From NCBI RefSeq assembly GCF_000485595.1, contig NW_014577105.1:733368-754910 (forward strand): a stretch of 21,543 nucleotides of DNA, given 5' to 3'. Shown here one piece after another: positions 7,888-16,136 of this stretch (within the stretch, counting starts at the first letter, position 1; each line of letters starts with the position of its first letter). The stretch comes from Priapulus caudatus. Taxonomy: Eukaryota; Priapulida; Priapulimorpha; Priapulimorphida; Priapulidae. Under the pieces are notes generated by a model that saw only the letters and a list, made by a program, of their open reading frames with translations, had not been told where the DNA came from and made no database searches. Made by a program: the position numbers and the translations under genes.

Positions 7888-8885
7888 ACGCTATAGTTTT
7901 TATAGTTTATACTTTAGGCGTGCCGCGCATGTTCCTTGGAACTGGTAACACCTGTTCATGCATTTTTCATGTTTGCTTTTGCTCGTAATCCAATGAGAAC
8001 AACAATCATAACTCCACTCTTTACATAAAGCAATGCTGGTCATTGACTTTAACATTTCTAGCTGCATATTCAACATACATTACACATGAACATTACATTT
8101 TTACTGAACATGGTTGCAGCTATTCGTGGTAGTGTTAACAACAGTGACATATATGTACGTTGCACACAGCACAACGGGGTGACGTTGCTTCGAATGGTAG
8201 CTGCGCAAACTTCAATTTCCCTGGCAACTCCTCTAATCCCACATTCTTGCGCACGTATCGGTTTGAGGTTTAACAGACGACTGAAATTGATAGCAACTTG
8301 TGCCTTCTGCTCTACACCACATTCCCACTGGCTGAAGACTTCGTTGTGTCCAACTGCGGAGTTATAGGTTATATAGCAATAACCAAAGCCAATAATATCA
8401 GAATAACAAAATAATAATTAAACTGATAATACGAATAATAATACAATAACGTAATGCACGTAATTATGCGTGACGTACGTGCGCGTACTGCACTAACAAC
8501 TATCTCAGTCGCCTACGCGACTTCGTAACCGTAACCGATTTATACTTCGTTCTTTTTCATCATTTCACCAAAACTGGCAAAGCGCCCAGTGCCGGGTGCC
8601 GTTTTTGTGGCCATTGCTTACTTTGAAAATATGTGAGGTTTTTCGTAAGTTAGCTCAGACATTGGTGTGAACAGATGACATTGTGTTTTCTCGACGCTAA
8701 CTACTCCGCTTCCAGATTTCGAGGTACAACAATACGGAGTACATGCCGATGGTAATCAAAAACACACGAAAATGTACTGTTTTCATCTACTTTTGTTCAT
8801 TTCCCTTATATCAGCTTTGAAATTCAATTCAATGCACCTGCGCCAGTTTCATTGTATTGGCCCTAAAATTGTCGACTCTTCGCTG
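7888..8885. other. Unannotated stretch
   Basis: No gene or repeat family is supported. There is an AT-rich simple tract (AATAATA words) at 8395-8450 followed by alternating ACGTACGTGCGCGTAC. The 93-codon plus-strand frame at 8086 has no recognised domain. Confidence 0.45.
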
Positions 8886-8940
8886 GCAGCTATGGATCCG
8901 TGCGCCGAGTAGCATTCGGCGCCACGGATCCCATAGCTGC
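8886..8940. repeat. GC-rich hairpin
   Basis: GCAGCTATGGATCCGTGCGCCGA (written here as GCAGCTATGG plus ATCCGTGCGCCGA) at 8886-8908 pairs with 8916-8940 around a seven-base loop. The right arm has two extra bases, GGG for GG and GGC for GC. Such homopolymer-type indels may be sequencing error, so the true hairpin is probably perfect. It marks the start of a GC-rich block that leads into D1 copy 2. Confidence 0.8.
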
Positions 8941-9084
8941 AAGCAGTGCGTAGTCGCGCGCCGACGTTGCCGCGGTCGCGTGCGCCTTGCCCGCGGGAAC
9001 TGCGCGAGGATTGCCCGGCGTATAGCCGCTGGCGATTAACACCTCCTTTCGGCACGCTTCTTAGGTATCCCGTTTTGTTCGTTT

Positions 9085-9375
9085 TTTGGCGTTTTTTATT
9101 GGCTGGCGCCATCTTCCATATTTCACCGCGTATCAGATGGCCTCGAATAAACCGACGCACTGTGTACGGCAGATTGCCGTCGGTGCCCCTTCATTCAATC
9201 GCCGTAATGCCATGAAATCAAACTGACCGACGCAGTCACGGCTTTGCCCTTTTGTGTAATTGCCGTCGGCCTGCCTTTAATATACTGCCACTAGTTTCGT
9301 TTTTTAGTCGGAGTCAACAATACACGTCACGTTGCGTTGCTGTAGTTGCACAATGATGAGTTAAAACGCATAATC
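9085..9375 (+). repeat. Dispersed repeat D1, copy 2
   Basis: Collinear with 2201-2475: TTTATTGGCTGGCGCCATCTTCCAT, ATTTCACCGCGTATCAG (first written in parts: TTTATTGGCTGG, CGCCATCTTCCAT), TTGCCGTCGGTGCCCC, TTTGCCCTTTTGTGTAATTG, ACTAGTTTCGTTTTTTAG, CAATGATGAGTT. Compared with copy 1 it carries many single-base insertions. It retains the better YY1-like/CCAAT-like pair on the minus strand (9096-9120). A 103-codon minus-strand frame crosses it but breaks in copy 1, so it is not treated as a gene. Confidence 0.75.
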
Positions 9376-9376
9376 G

Positions 9377-9424
9377 CCAGGAGGCGAAATAATAACAGCA
9401 TCGCGATTAATTATCTCGCTCCGG
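9377..9424. repeat. Imperfect hairpin resembling the CAGGAG family
   Basis: CCAGGAGGCGAAATAAT (9377-9393) pairs imperfectly with ATTATCTCGCTCCGG (9410-9424). It sits where D1 copy 1 and copy 2 stop matching. Ends resemble the B-family CAGGAG start, but no flanking direct repeat is found, so membership is doubtful. Confidence 0.4.
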
Positions 9425-9649
9425 ATAGCGTTCATGTATAAAGCTAGTTTCTAGGAGCTTGTTTGTTATGTACGTCCAGTAGCAGAGCGGGGGTCACCAG
9501 CGGGTCGGTGTTACCTGTAAGCTTACATGGGGCATATTGTTTTGTACATTAAAAGCAAGACGATGTGAATGTACTAATTTGTTAGGAGTTTTCCTTTATT
9601 TCGTTACAAAAAGTGCCTTTGTGTCCCTCTCAATATTTGAGGAGTGGGG

Positions 9650-10985
9650 CTCTTGGTGCTTTTTAAAATTGTCTCTGTGCCCTTCCATTTAGAGAAAATT
9701 CATAGGCGTTGTTCCACATGCCCTAAAATCATTGTCCTTGCCCGCTTCTCTGTCGTGCCTTAATTCGAGCCGCTGGCCGCGTTCCCATACAGTGCTCGTA
9801 CGATTTTGAGTTACATTTCTAGAACATCTAGACTAAATAGTAACATATGTGTCTATCTATAATCGTCTGTATTCTTGAGTTTATTGAAGCGTCGAAGTGG
9901 TTTAAAATTAATTAGCCAATATCTACGTGCGTATCGCACATAGGGAATTATTACGCAAACTATGGGCTTGGGCTTAAGAAGTGTACAACTTAAACTATCA
10001 TATGGCGGGACAACTGGATGCAGTTATCAATGATTCTGAAATCTCAGATAACATAGACACGTCGTAGCTATAAATCTTTGTGAATTTTGATCGTCCTTTA
10101 TATTGAGCACTGATTAGTCTAATTAAATACTACGCAACCATTGTACAAGCGTATTCCATACACCACTGTACTTGAGCTCTCGGCCAAGCAGTGTGATCCA
10201 TTTGGAAACAATATTGTTTCTAATTGCCGAGTCTGTCGCTAACTCTCAATATAAAAGGGACTCTAAGCTATATGGGTTTAGGGATTATCAATGCATTAAT
10301 CATTTAAATATAAATCACTTAATCATTAAGGATATCAAAGTTGGAACACTCCTAATGCGTACGCGTTAGCCTTTAATTACCGCCGGCCATTTCTTGTGAA
10401 TCTCGGAATATCTCACGATTAGCGCGAGGATATGACGGCCAATTTTATATAAAGAAAACTGACGATGTAACGACATTCACACTATGGAATCAGATGTCCT
10501 TGTCTTGAATTAGGTTGCACAATGCGGTACACTTGATTTTGACGGTGCCATTGCAAATTAATTGTGGCTATAATCCGAAATATGCCATGGTGTTACGGAG
10601 TGCTTCAATACAAATTTATATGCTATAACAGCATAAATTCTTATGGTTTTCCAAGTTGGCTGTAATCACGTATTATATCTGTCTGAGGTTACGACTATAT
10701 TTCGCCTGTATTTTCTCAGATGTGCAGTTTGGAGCACACCGTTTCGAAAATAATGCTTCAGACTGAAACATATGCACGGGAACCAAGGCCCTTTAAAACG
10801 CAGTATTGGCCGAGAGTTTTGCCCCTCAGACACTAAATATAGCTGAATATAGTCTCACCTGACAGCGAAAATATCCTGAATATACATCCCAAACAATTCA
10901 AAAACACCAAGATTTTATGCAGGTTATAGCAGAAGAAACATTTATTGACCACATCATAGCCAGCCAATAAATTTTTTCGTGTTCA
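9650..10985 (+). mobile_element. Large foldback-type repeat D2, copy 2 (both arms kept)
   Basis: Collinear with 4487-5570 from TTGGTGC to GAGAGTTTTG, then continues into a right arm missing from copy 1. The left arm (about 10555-10715, with GAGGTTACGACTATATTTCG and AACAGCATAAATTCTTATGG) pairs imperfectly with 10835-10985 (AATATAGTCTCACCTGACAG, CACCAAGATTTTATGCAGG). The loop is about 120 bp. Many scattered one-base insertions relative to copy 1 look like sequencing error. Not coding. Confidence 0.78.
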
Positions 10986-11021
10986 CGACTTTCAAAAATC
11001 CAAATGGCCCATCCAACAGCA

Positions 11022-11031
11022 NNNNNNNNNN
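11022..11031. other. Assembly gap (10 N)
   Basis: Ten consecutive N. A round number usually means a gap of unknown or tiny size between contigs. It lies 37 bases beyond the indel-rich D2 copy 2. Order across it should be treated with caution. Confidence 0.99.
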
Positions 11032-11160
11032 TGAAATCTGGCAGAGAGATAGCGCTACGCTAAATGATCGCCATTTTGGTTTTTCGATTATCGTGCAAAT
11101 AAAAGTAATATATTCAGTCAATTACTGTAACGAAGAATCTAAAACAAATATTACACGTAG

Positions 11161-11197
11161 GTATGAGTAGGTACGGTAGGTAGGTAAGGTAGGTAAA
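11161..11197 (+). repeat. GGTA-type simple repeat
   Basis: Imperfect tandem of GTAGGTA/GGTAGGTAAG words. Simple sequence only. Confidence 0.8.
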
Positions 11198-11228
11198 TCT
11201 TAACAAAATCGAATGAATCTAGATGGCG

Positions 11229-11785
11229 CATTTCCATTTTTGCCAAAAGTGGGGTCGGCTCGAAAGTATGGTTTACTGGCATGCTCCAAAATAGGACGTT
11301 CAAATCTCTCGCCATAGGAGTAAACAACTGTATGCAATTTTGAAATATGTGTCGGTCAACGGTCTTGAGTTATCGTTGACCGTAGGCAGACACTGAAATG
11401 CATAGTGAAATTTCCAAAATCTACCTAATTTGCATAATTTTACAAAAATATCAAAACCCCTGTGACATGTTTTGGGACCATCGTTATTCATTCACATACC
11501 AAAAATGAGCAAAATCCGTTGAACCTGAACTGACTTATGGCCATTTCCATATTTGCCAAAAAGTGGGCGTGGCTCAAAAGTAGGTCAACTGGCTTGCCCT
11601 AAAATAGGACGTTTACACCTCTCCCATAGGAGTAACAATTGTATGCAATTTAAAACATGTGGGTCAAACGGTTCTCAAGTTATCGTTGACCATAGCCATA
11701 TGTTGACGGACGGACGGACGACGGACAATGCCCCATGGCAATAGCCCATCTTGACGACGTCAAGGTGAGCTAAAAATTAAAATAC
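11229..11785 (+). mobile_element. pearl/HINE-like element (tandem core, ACGG microsatellite, 3' hairpin)
   Basis: A core unit starting CATTTCCATTTTTGCC at 11229 is repeated from 11542; unit 1 is 313 bp and unit 2 is partial, ending near 11695 after TTATCGTTGACC. Shared words include AAAATAGGACGTT, CCATAGGAGTAA and TGTATGCAATTT. Next come a (GACG)n microsatellite (11704-11726), a unique tail, and the 7 bp palindrome CTTGACG-A-CGTCAAG (11750-11764) before GTGAGCTAAAAATTAAAA. Tandem core, ACGG-type microsatellite and subterminal hairpin are the layout of pearl-type Helentron-associated INEs, moved by rolling-circle replication. The 5' end is not identified and no Rep/helicase is present. Confidence 0.65.
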
Positions 11786-11976
11786 TATGGCAGTGTGCAC
11801 ACTAGGTGTCAGATTGGCTTGGCACCATACACTTGAGCCTACTAGTGGTGACTGACACCTCTTCAACTTCCTAACTATACACTTTTACGGCTAATAGTAG
11901 TTATATGATAGAGTGTGGCCAGATAGTGTAGTACATTTAAAGGGATACTACATGCAAGAATTTTAGGGTATATTAT

Positions 11977-12647
11977 CAGGACGCGGTTCCACAGTCGTGG
12001 ATTAACTTTAACCCTGAGTTAAGACTAAATCTGAGTTAAACATCCATAACTCTGAGTTAGTAAACATCCGAGTTAAATTTGGGTTTCATAAACATGGATT
12101 AAATCCTGAGTTAAGTAACTCAGCAGTTAAATGTTTTAACTCAGAGTTAGTATCCCAGAATTCCACGTAGTTAGAACAGATGAACACGATAGACGCATGA
12201 CAGACGCATAGACGATAGACGGATGATTGACGCACGAACATAGTAGAAGTACGGATGCCTGGATCAGCGTTGGTACGCCATCAATGGCCGACCAATGTGC
12301 ACCAAACGTAAACAAACACCTAGTTCCAGCGCAGCGGCGGGATCGACACGGGGCAGTACTAGATAAACTAATTAGGCTCTAAATACTACGTACCCTAGAG
12401 CCTAAAACTAACCTTGTAGAAAACAAGTCTAATAGATGTATACGCGCGAAGACTATCTATAACTAACGAATGCATAGATCGAGAATGAACATTGATTTTT
12501 TAACCCCCGAGGTATATAGTTAATCCAGGGTTCGAACCAGGTTAAATTTTAACTCTGAGTTAGGCAGATTTACCAGAGTTAAAAGTTAATCCACTGACTG
12601 TGAAACGGAATTTAACTCTGAGTTAAGGAATGTGGAACGAGGTCCGG
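11977..12647. mobile_element. Inverted-repeat element rich in TTAACTC-GAGTTAA motifs
   Basis: The left end (CAGGACGCGGTTCCACA then GTGGATTAACTTTAACCC) matches the reverse complement of the right side (GTTAATCCACTGACTGTGAAACGG and GTGGAACGAGGTCCGG, given in parts: GTTAATCCACTG, GTGGAACGAGGTCCGG). The arms, 11977-12155 and 12510-12647, carry about a dozen copies or half-copies of the palindrome TTAACTCTGAGTTAA. The centre includes a 10 bp hairpin TTAGGCTCTA/TAGAGCCTAA (12372-12403) and GACAGACGCATAGACG-type direct words. No transposase frame and no clear target duplication. Confidence 0.65.
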
Positions 12648-13470
12648 AGTCTATCAATATATTATTATCAGCTTTCATTTTTAAAGGGGGGGGGGGGGCG
12701 CTCGCGCTCCACGCGCACCCAAATTGGCCAGCGTGTGCGCAATCATCGCGCCTCATAAAAGTGTTGAAATCCGCGCACCAAAAGTAGCATGTGTATTATG
12801 TTGAAATAGCGGCTCCATAGAGTGGTCTCAATTGTAGGGGGTAGCAAAAAGTGTTAGGCAATACACAACAATTGCTGCTGGGTGTTTAAAGTAACTGAAC
12901 GTTATGGAGAGGTACACGGTCTGGCTTATACCTCTGGCTTTATATATTATATATAAATACAAAACTAAACAGCCACAGCAATCCAAATACAGGTACCCTT
13001 ATACGGGTAGCCACAAGTTTACTGCTCGTTTCTCACTATACCGTGGCGAGAGTGCTTTTGCTTGACGTTGAAACAGTCGAAGTGGCATGGCGTAATCACA
13101 TACGTGGCTACTACGTACAAGGTAATTCGGCTAGTTTGTTGCAATGGATTTGTCGATATATTTTATGCGTGAAATAGTGCAGTGACATGGGTTAGATATC
13201 TCTAAGCGATGGAAATCAGAAAAAATAAAAAACAAGCTTTATTTTCTTACATCCCGATCAGCTCTTTTAGTAAGTCGTGTGCCTACTGGTTGGCGGTTGT
13301 TGCGAGGTGAAAAAGAATGTAATTACCTGACGAGCCATCTGAATAATGAAGGTGAGATGAATGATAAGTCAGTAGATTGACATGAACATCCAGTTTGTTT
13401 TGGATTGTCACTCTTAGACTGAGGATTGGTCATGATCCATCAATGCACACCCAATAGGCATGACTGGAGC
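12648..13470. other. Unannotated stretch with a G13 run
   Basis: A run of 13 G lies at 12686-12698, followed by alternating CGCTCGCGCTCC. Otherwise no gene, palindrome or repeat shared with the rest of the window is seen. Simple AT words occur at 12944-12958. Confidence 0.5.
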
Positions 13471-13590
13471 AGCCCCTCAAGGAGCCTCTCCATGCATCCT
13501 TTTAAAGGTGTGATTTTTAGTGGAGCTCTCCATCATGGCTCTAAGGGTGTGATTTTTTAGTGGCAGTCTCCATCATGGCTGACTTAAGGG
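13471..13590 (+). repeat. ~39 bp tandem repeat, two full units plus one partial
   Basis: Units at 13504-13541 and 13543-13582 share AAGGTGTGATTTTTAGTGG, CTCTCCATCATGGCT. A diverged partial unit (GGAGCCTCTCCATGCAT) precedes them at 13481-13497. Copies differ by one-base indels. Confidence 0.85.
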
Positions 13591-13636
13591 CTGTTGATTA
13601 TCGAGGCGTGAAAAGACCCCCTATTGGTGTCCTAGG

Positions 13637-13845
13637 AGAGTCATTAGTAGGTCCTCCTGTACTTTTCATATCTGCAAGCCTGATTATCTATGTGAAGACT
13701 CCTGATATTATGATAAGTAGTGCTAAATAATAGTATATAACTTACAAAATTTCTATTAATCATGCAATTCACATTGGCTCATATAAACAAAAACAGTTGA
13801 GTTCTCGGGGGAAACATCTTTATGTTTTTTTGGCCGGCTGGGCAA
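13637..13845 (+). repeat. Dispersed repeat D3, copy 2
   Basis: Collinear with 1107-1288, starting at GAGTCATTAGTAGG and ending near AAACATCTTTATG. Slightly longer than copy 1 through scattered single-base insertions and short gaps. Flanks are unrelated to those of copy 1. Confidence 0.75.
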
Positions 13846-14023
13846 TTGATTTCCAACATAATTAAAACAAAGGGGCATCTATTTGTGTGTGATAATCCGC
13901 AGTGTTGATACATCGATTTAATCCACTTCTCTCTCCGTCTTCGTTATAGTCCCTAGGACTTTTGAAGACTAATATTTATGAGGTTACAACTTACCGTACA
14001 CTCTTGTTTGTGTTATGCTACTA

Positions 14024-14077
14024 ATAGTAACAGGAGTAAGATAATATAGGCCTATATTATCTTACTCCTGATAGTAA
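14024..14077. mobile_element. Perfect 40 bp palindromic mini-element (B2) with 7 bp target duplication
   Basis: CAGGAGTAAGATAATATAGG at 14031-14050 is followed with no spacer by its exact reverse complement at 14051-14070. ATAGTAA lies directly on both sides (14024-14030, 14071-14077). The 20 bp termini are identical to those of B1 at 2749-2801. It is essentially two termini joined back to back, the smallest form such an element could take. Confidence 0.85.
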
Positions 14078-14154
14078 TACTATGGACCTCTGTGTTTACA
14101 TCTGACCAAAAATAACTCCGGTGCGATTTTTGCATTACTGCACCTTTGTTGACG

Positions 14155-14172
14155 TCTCGCGGTACCGCGAGA
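14155..14172. repeat. 18 bp perfect palindrome TCTCGCGGTACCGCGAGA
   Basis: Exact palindrome with central GGTACC. It lies in otherwise unremarkable sequence between B2 and the D2 arm. A binding site or a small insertion scar are both possible and nothing decides between them. Confidence 0.7.
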
Positions 14173-14389
14173 AAGTGCGAGACATGACAGCGAAAATCGA
14201 CAAGAGAACACAAAATTGTAATCGTGCATGATTTTGTCTTTGCATGAGGTTCTAAGACATTTTATTGTTATTTCAAACAATTACTGTTACTCAAGCAACA
14301 ACGGTAGGCATCATGAGAGTGAGAATAAACACTGAAAAACGCTAAAAAATACTCACAATGATCGCTTTAAAACAACAATATCCCTTTAA

Positions 14390-14560
14390 ATGATTTATTA
14401 CGAGATTCTTGCTCAGAAACATTTAATCAAAAAAAAAACATAGCGAAGTCTCACCTCACGGCGGATATATCACTGATTACACCAACTTGTAAAACACAAA
14501 GATTTTATGCAGTTATACTGTATAGCATAGAAAATTGGATATGAACACATCGTAACACAC
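14390..14560 (-). repeat. D2 arm, isolated copy
   Basis: The reverse complement contains TACAAGTTGGTGTAATCAGT followed by GATATATCCGCCGTGAGGTG and, upstream, TATGCTATACAGTATAACTGC. It aligns with the D2 left arm at 5370-5455 (CAAGTTGGTGTAATCAGTAT, TATGCTATAACAGCATAAAT). In plus orientation it corresponds to the right arm of D2 copy 2 (TTGCTCAGA through CAAAGATTTTATGCAG). The rest of D2 is missing or too diverged to see. Confidence 0.6.
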
Positions 14561-14685
14561 TGAAATTATATCGTGCCGGGACACTGTCAAAATGGGTAAA
14601 CTTGTAAATTGTTGGTGACAAAATTGAACACAAATGCATTTGAGAGAGATGTATATGTCTCTGGCAGATAGATGGTGCTATTAGC

Positions 14686-14830
14686 CAGGGGTCGAAATTA
14701 GCGGTATCCCGATATCCGCGGGATAGTAGATTCTTGTGTTGGATACAAGATTTTATATCCAACTGCTTTTTTTGGATCCAATGCTTGGTATCCCGCCAGG
14801 ATAGCAAAAAAAATCGGGATAGTGGTTGTT
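14686..14830. repeat. CAGGGGTCGAAATTA motif with GGTATCCC/GGATA-rich repeats
   Basis: CAGGGGTCGAAATTA (14686-14700) is followed by short irregular repeats of TATCCCG, CGGGATA and TTGGATA, including the hairpin GTTGGATA/TATCCAAC (14738-14763). The leading motif resembles CAGGGCTCGAATTAA in D1 and D2, which also borders short-period repeats. Minus-strand frames of 91 and 135 codons cover it, but their peptides just follow the repeat. Confidence 0.5.
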
Positions 14831-14985
14831 GAGTTATCAACTTTATACCGCAGTGCATCTGAGCGAGTGCGCGCGATCTGATCATAAATGTGATGTGTAT
14901 ACATTGTATCAAGCGAACCAGACAATGCGTCTGCAGTGTACTTGTCTGTGCATATCTGTGAATCTGTTTTCATGTTTTTATAGCT
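14831..14985. other. Short unannotated spacer
   Basis: Nothing beyond simple words can be supported. Confidence 0.4.
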
Positions 14986-15372
14986 GCGTTCACACGAGAT
15001 AGACGGCCTCGCTGGTTCCGTACTTATCTGGTGCTGAATTCGGCTGAAATACCGTGCTAAGACAACCCGGAGCGTTCACACGAGAATCGAGGCTTAGCTG
15101 GCTAGGTATAATATAGACTGGTACCCGGTCGACAGTTCCACACGCTACACTAACGTCGTGTAGCGAACGGGTACCAGTCTAGGTAAGCGCACTACAGTAA
15201 GAGGTCTCGAATTGCGTTCACACGACAGACAATACGCGGCCAGCGTGGTGCCGAATGTCTCAGCGCGGAATCACTTTCCGCGCCGAGTAAGCCACGTATT
15301 TCAGTACGGTACCGAGTAAGCCGCGTACAAGTCTTGAATATTTTTAGCGTGTGAACGCTCAGTACGGAACTG
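14986..15372. mobile_element. GCGTTCACACGA-type MITE cluster
   Basis: GCGTTCACACGA occurs in plus orientation at about 14987, 15072 and 15214, and its inverse CGTGTGAACGCT at 15349, as for termini of one or more inverted-repeat elements. Inside are smaller hairpins: AGACTGGTACCCG/CGGGTACCAGTCT (15115-15180), with a nested CGCTACAC/GTGTAGCG (15143-15165), and GCGCGGAA/TTCCGCGC (15263-15283). CTAGGTA flanks the first hairpin (15102-15108, 15179-15185), a possible 7 bp duplication, though hairpin ends and repeats do not line up cleanly. Confidence 0.5.
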
Positions 15373-15411
15373 AAATCCGCTGCTGGCCGCTGCCATCAGC
15401 AGTTTATGTAA

Positions 15412-15586
15412 GCGGGCTATAGTACTAGAGATATATCGTACCGTACCCAGGGTACCCTCCGATAAAGCTCTAGTACTATAGCCCGCGTACAGTTGCCGCA
15501 GGCACAGGCCTGCAGTGCCTGCGGTAACTGTACGCGGGCTATAGTACTAGAGCTACCTCCGATACAGCTCTAGTACTATAGCCCGC
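15412..15586. repeat. Chain of palindromes built on GCGGGCTATAGTACTAGAGC
   Basis: The 20-mer GCGGGCTATAGTACTAGAGC or its complement occurs at 15412 (19 of 20), 15467, 15534 and 15567, in alternating orientation. The 86 bp unit 15468-15553 is a palindrome with one mismatch; its inner arms are GTACAGTTGCCGCAGGCA (15487-15504) and complement (15516-15533). The 53 bp unit 15534-15586 is a second perfect palindrome around TACCTCCGATACA. A further variant copy ends the big foldback at 16113-16132. The DNA could form several mutually exclusive cruciforms. Confidence 0.9.
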
Positions 15587-16132
15587 GGATCGCTGCCGCA
15601 GGGCTATAGCACATTCTGCCATAGATGTAATCAATGCAAATGGTCCAACTGATGTGACCAAAAATTTATCCCCATACTTTCCACAACGTTACACCATGTA
15701 TTTATCCATTTATTCCTAAAAGTGCGAGCACTACTTCAAAATTCCGTTTGAAATGCTGTGTGTGCACGCGTGACGTCACCCGAAATGTAGCTGCATCATA
15801 GCTGCCACAGTGTAGTTGCCATGTGTTTTGTGCCTATGATGCTACATTTCGGGTGACGTCACGCATGCTCACACAGCATTTCAAACGGAATTTGGATGTA
15901 GTGCTGGCACTTTTAGGAATAAATGGATAAATACAGAGTGTAACGTTGTGGAAAGTGTTAAAAAAGATAGGTGAGATGTCTATGTTGATAGATAAGTGTT
16001 AAAAAGCCCGATCATTTTGCGTTTTGGGGATAAATTTTTGGTCACATCAGTTGGACCATTTGCATGAATTACATCTATGGCAGAATGTGCTATAGCCCTG
16101 CGGCAGCGATCCGCGGGCTGTAGTACTAGAGC
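15567..16132. mobile_element. Giant foldback with 235 bp arms
   Basis: The left arm 15567-15801 pairs with the right arm 15834-16132 around a 32 bp loop. Shared words include CGCAGGGCTATAGCACATTC, CCATAGATGTAATTCATGCAAATGG-type sequence, TTGGTCACATCAGTTGGACC, and GTGACGTCACCCGAAATGTA near the loop. The right arm is about 65 bp longer because of a single internal insertion (about 15956-16022). Arms differ at scattered positions, so this is an aged biological inverted repeat, not a read-through artefact. No target duplication could be identified. No coding capacity. Confidence 0.88.
15955..16022 (+). repeat. Insertion unique to the right arm of the giant foldback
   Basis: Between GTGGAAAG and TGGGGATAAA the right arm has about 65 extra bases relative to the left arm. 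AGTGTTAAAAA occurs at the start (15955) and again at 15995, a direct repeat 40 bp apart. The extra sequence could be a small insertion or an internal duplication, or the left arm may have lost it. Confidence 0.65.
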
Positions 16133-16136
16133 GGCC

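Noticed and set aside
8849-9160. 103-codon minus-strand frame related to the frame at 2079-2312
   Set aside because: The two share only the D1 repeat segment and differ completely elsewhere. D1 itself does not keep an intact frame between copies.
14505-14973. Two minus-strand frames of 91 and 135 codons
   Set aside because: They cover the D2 arm and the GGATA block, overlap in different frames, and have no family features.
15412-15586. CRISPR array
   Set aside because: The 20-mer alternates orientation, spacing is irregular, spacers are themselves palindromic, and the context is a eukaryotic repeat region with no cas-like genes.
3653-16132. All palindromes being long-read adapter (hairpin) artefacts
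   Set aside because: Several have direct target duplications outside the arms, arms differ by substitutions, and each unit is short and bounded. An artefact would fold the whole read. Still possible for 6538-6724, which lacks a duplication.
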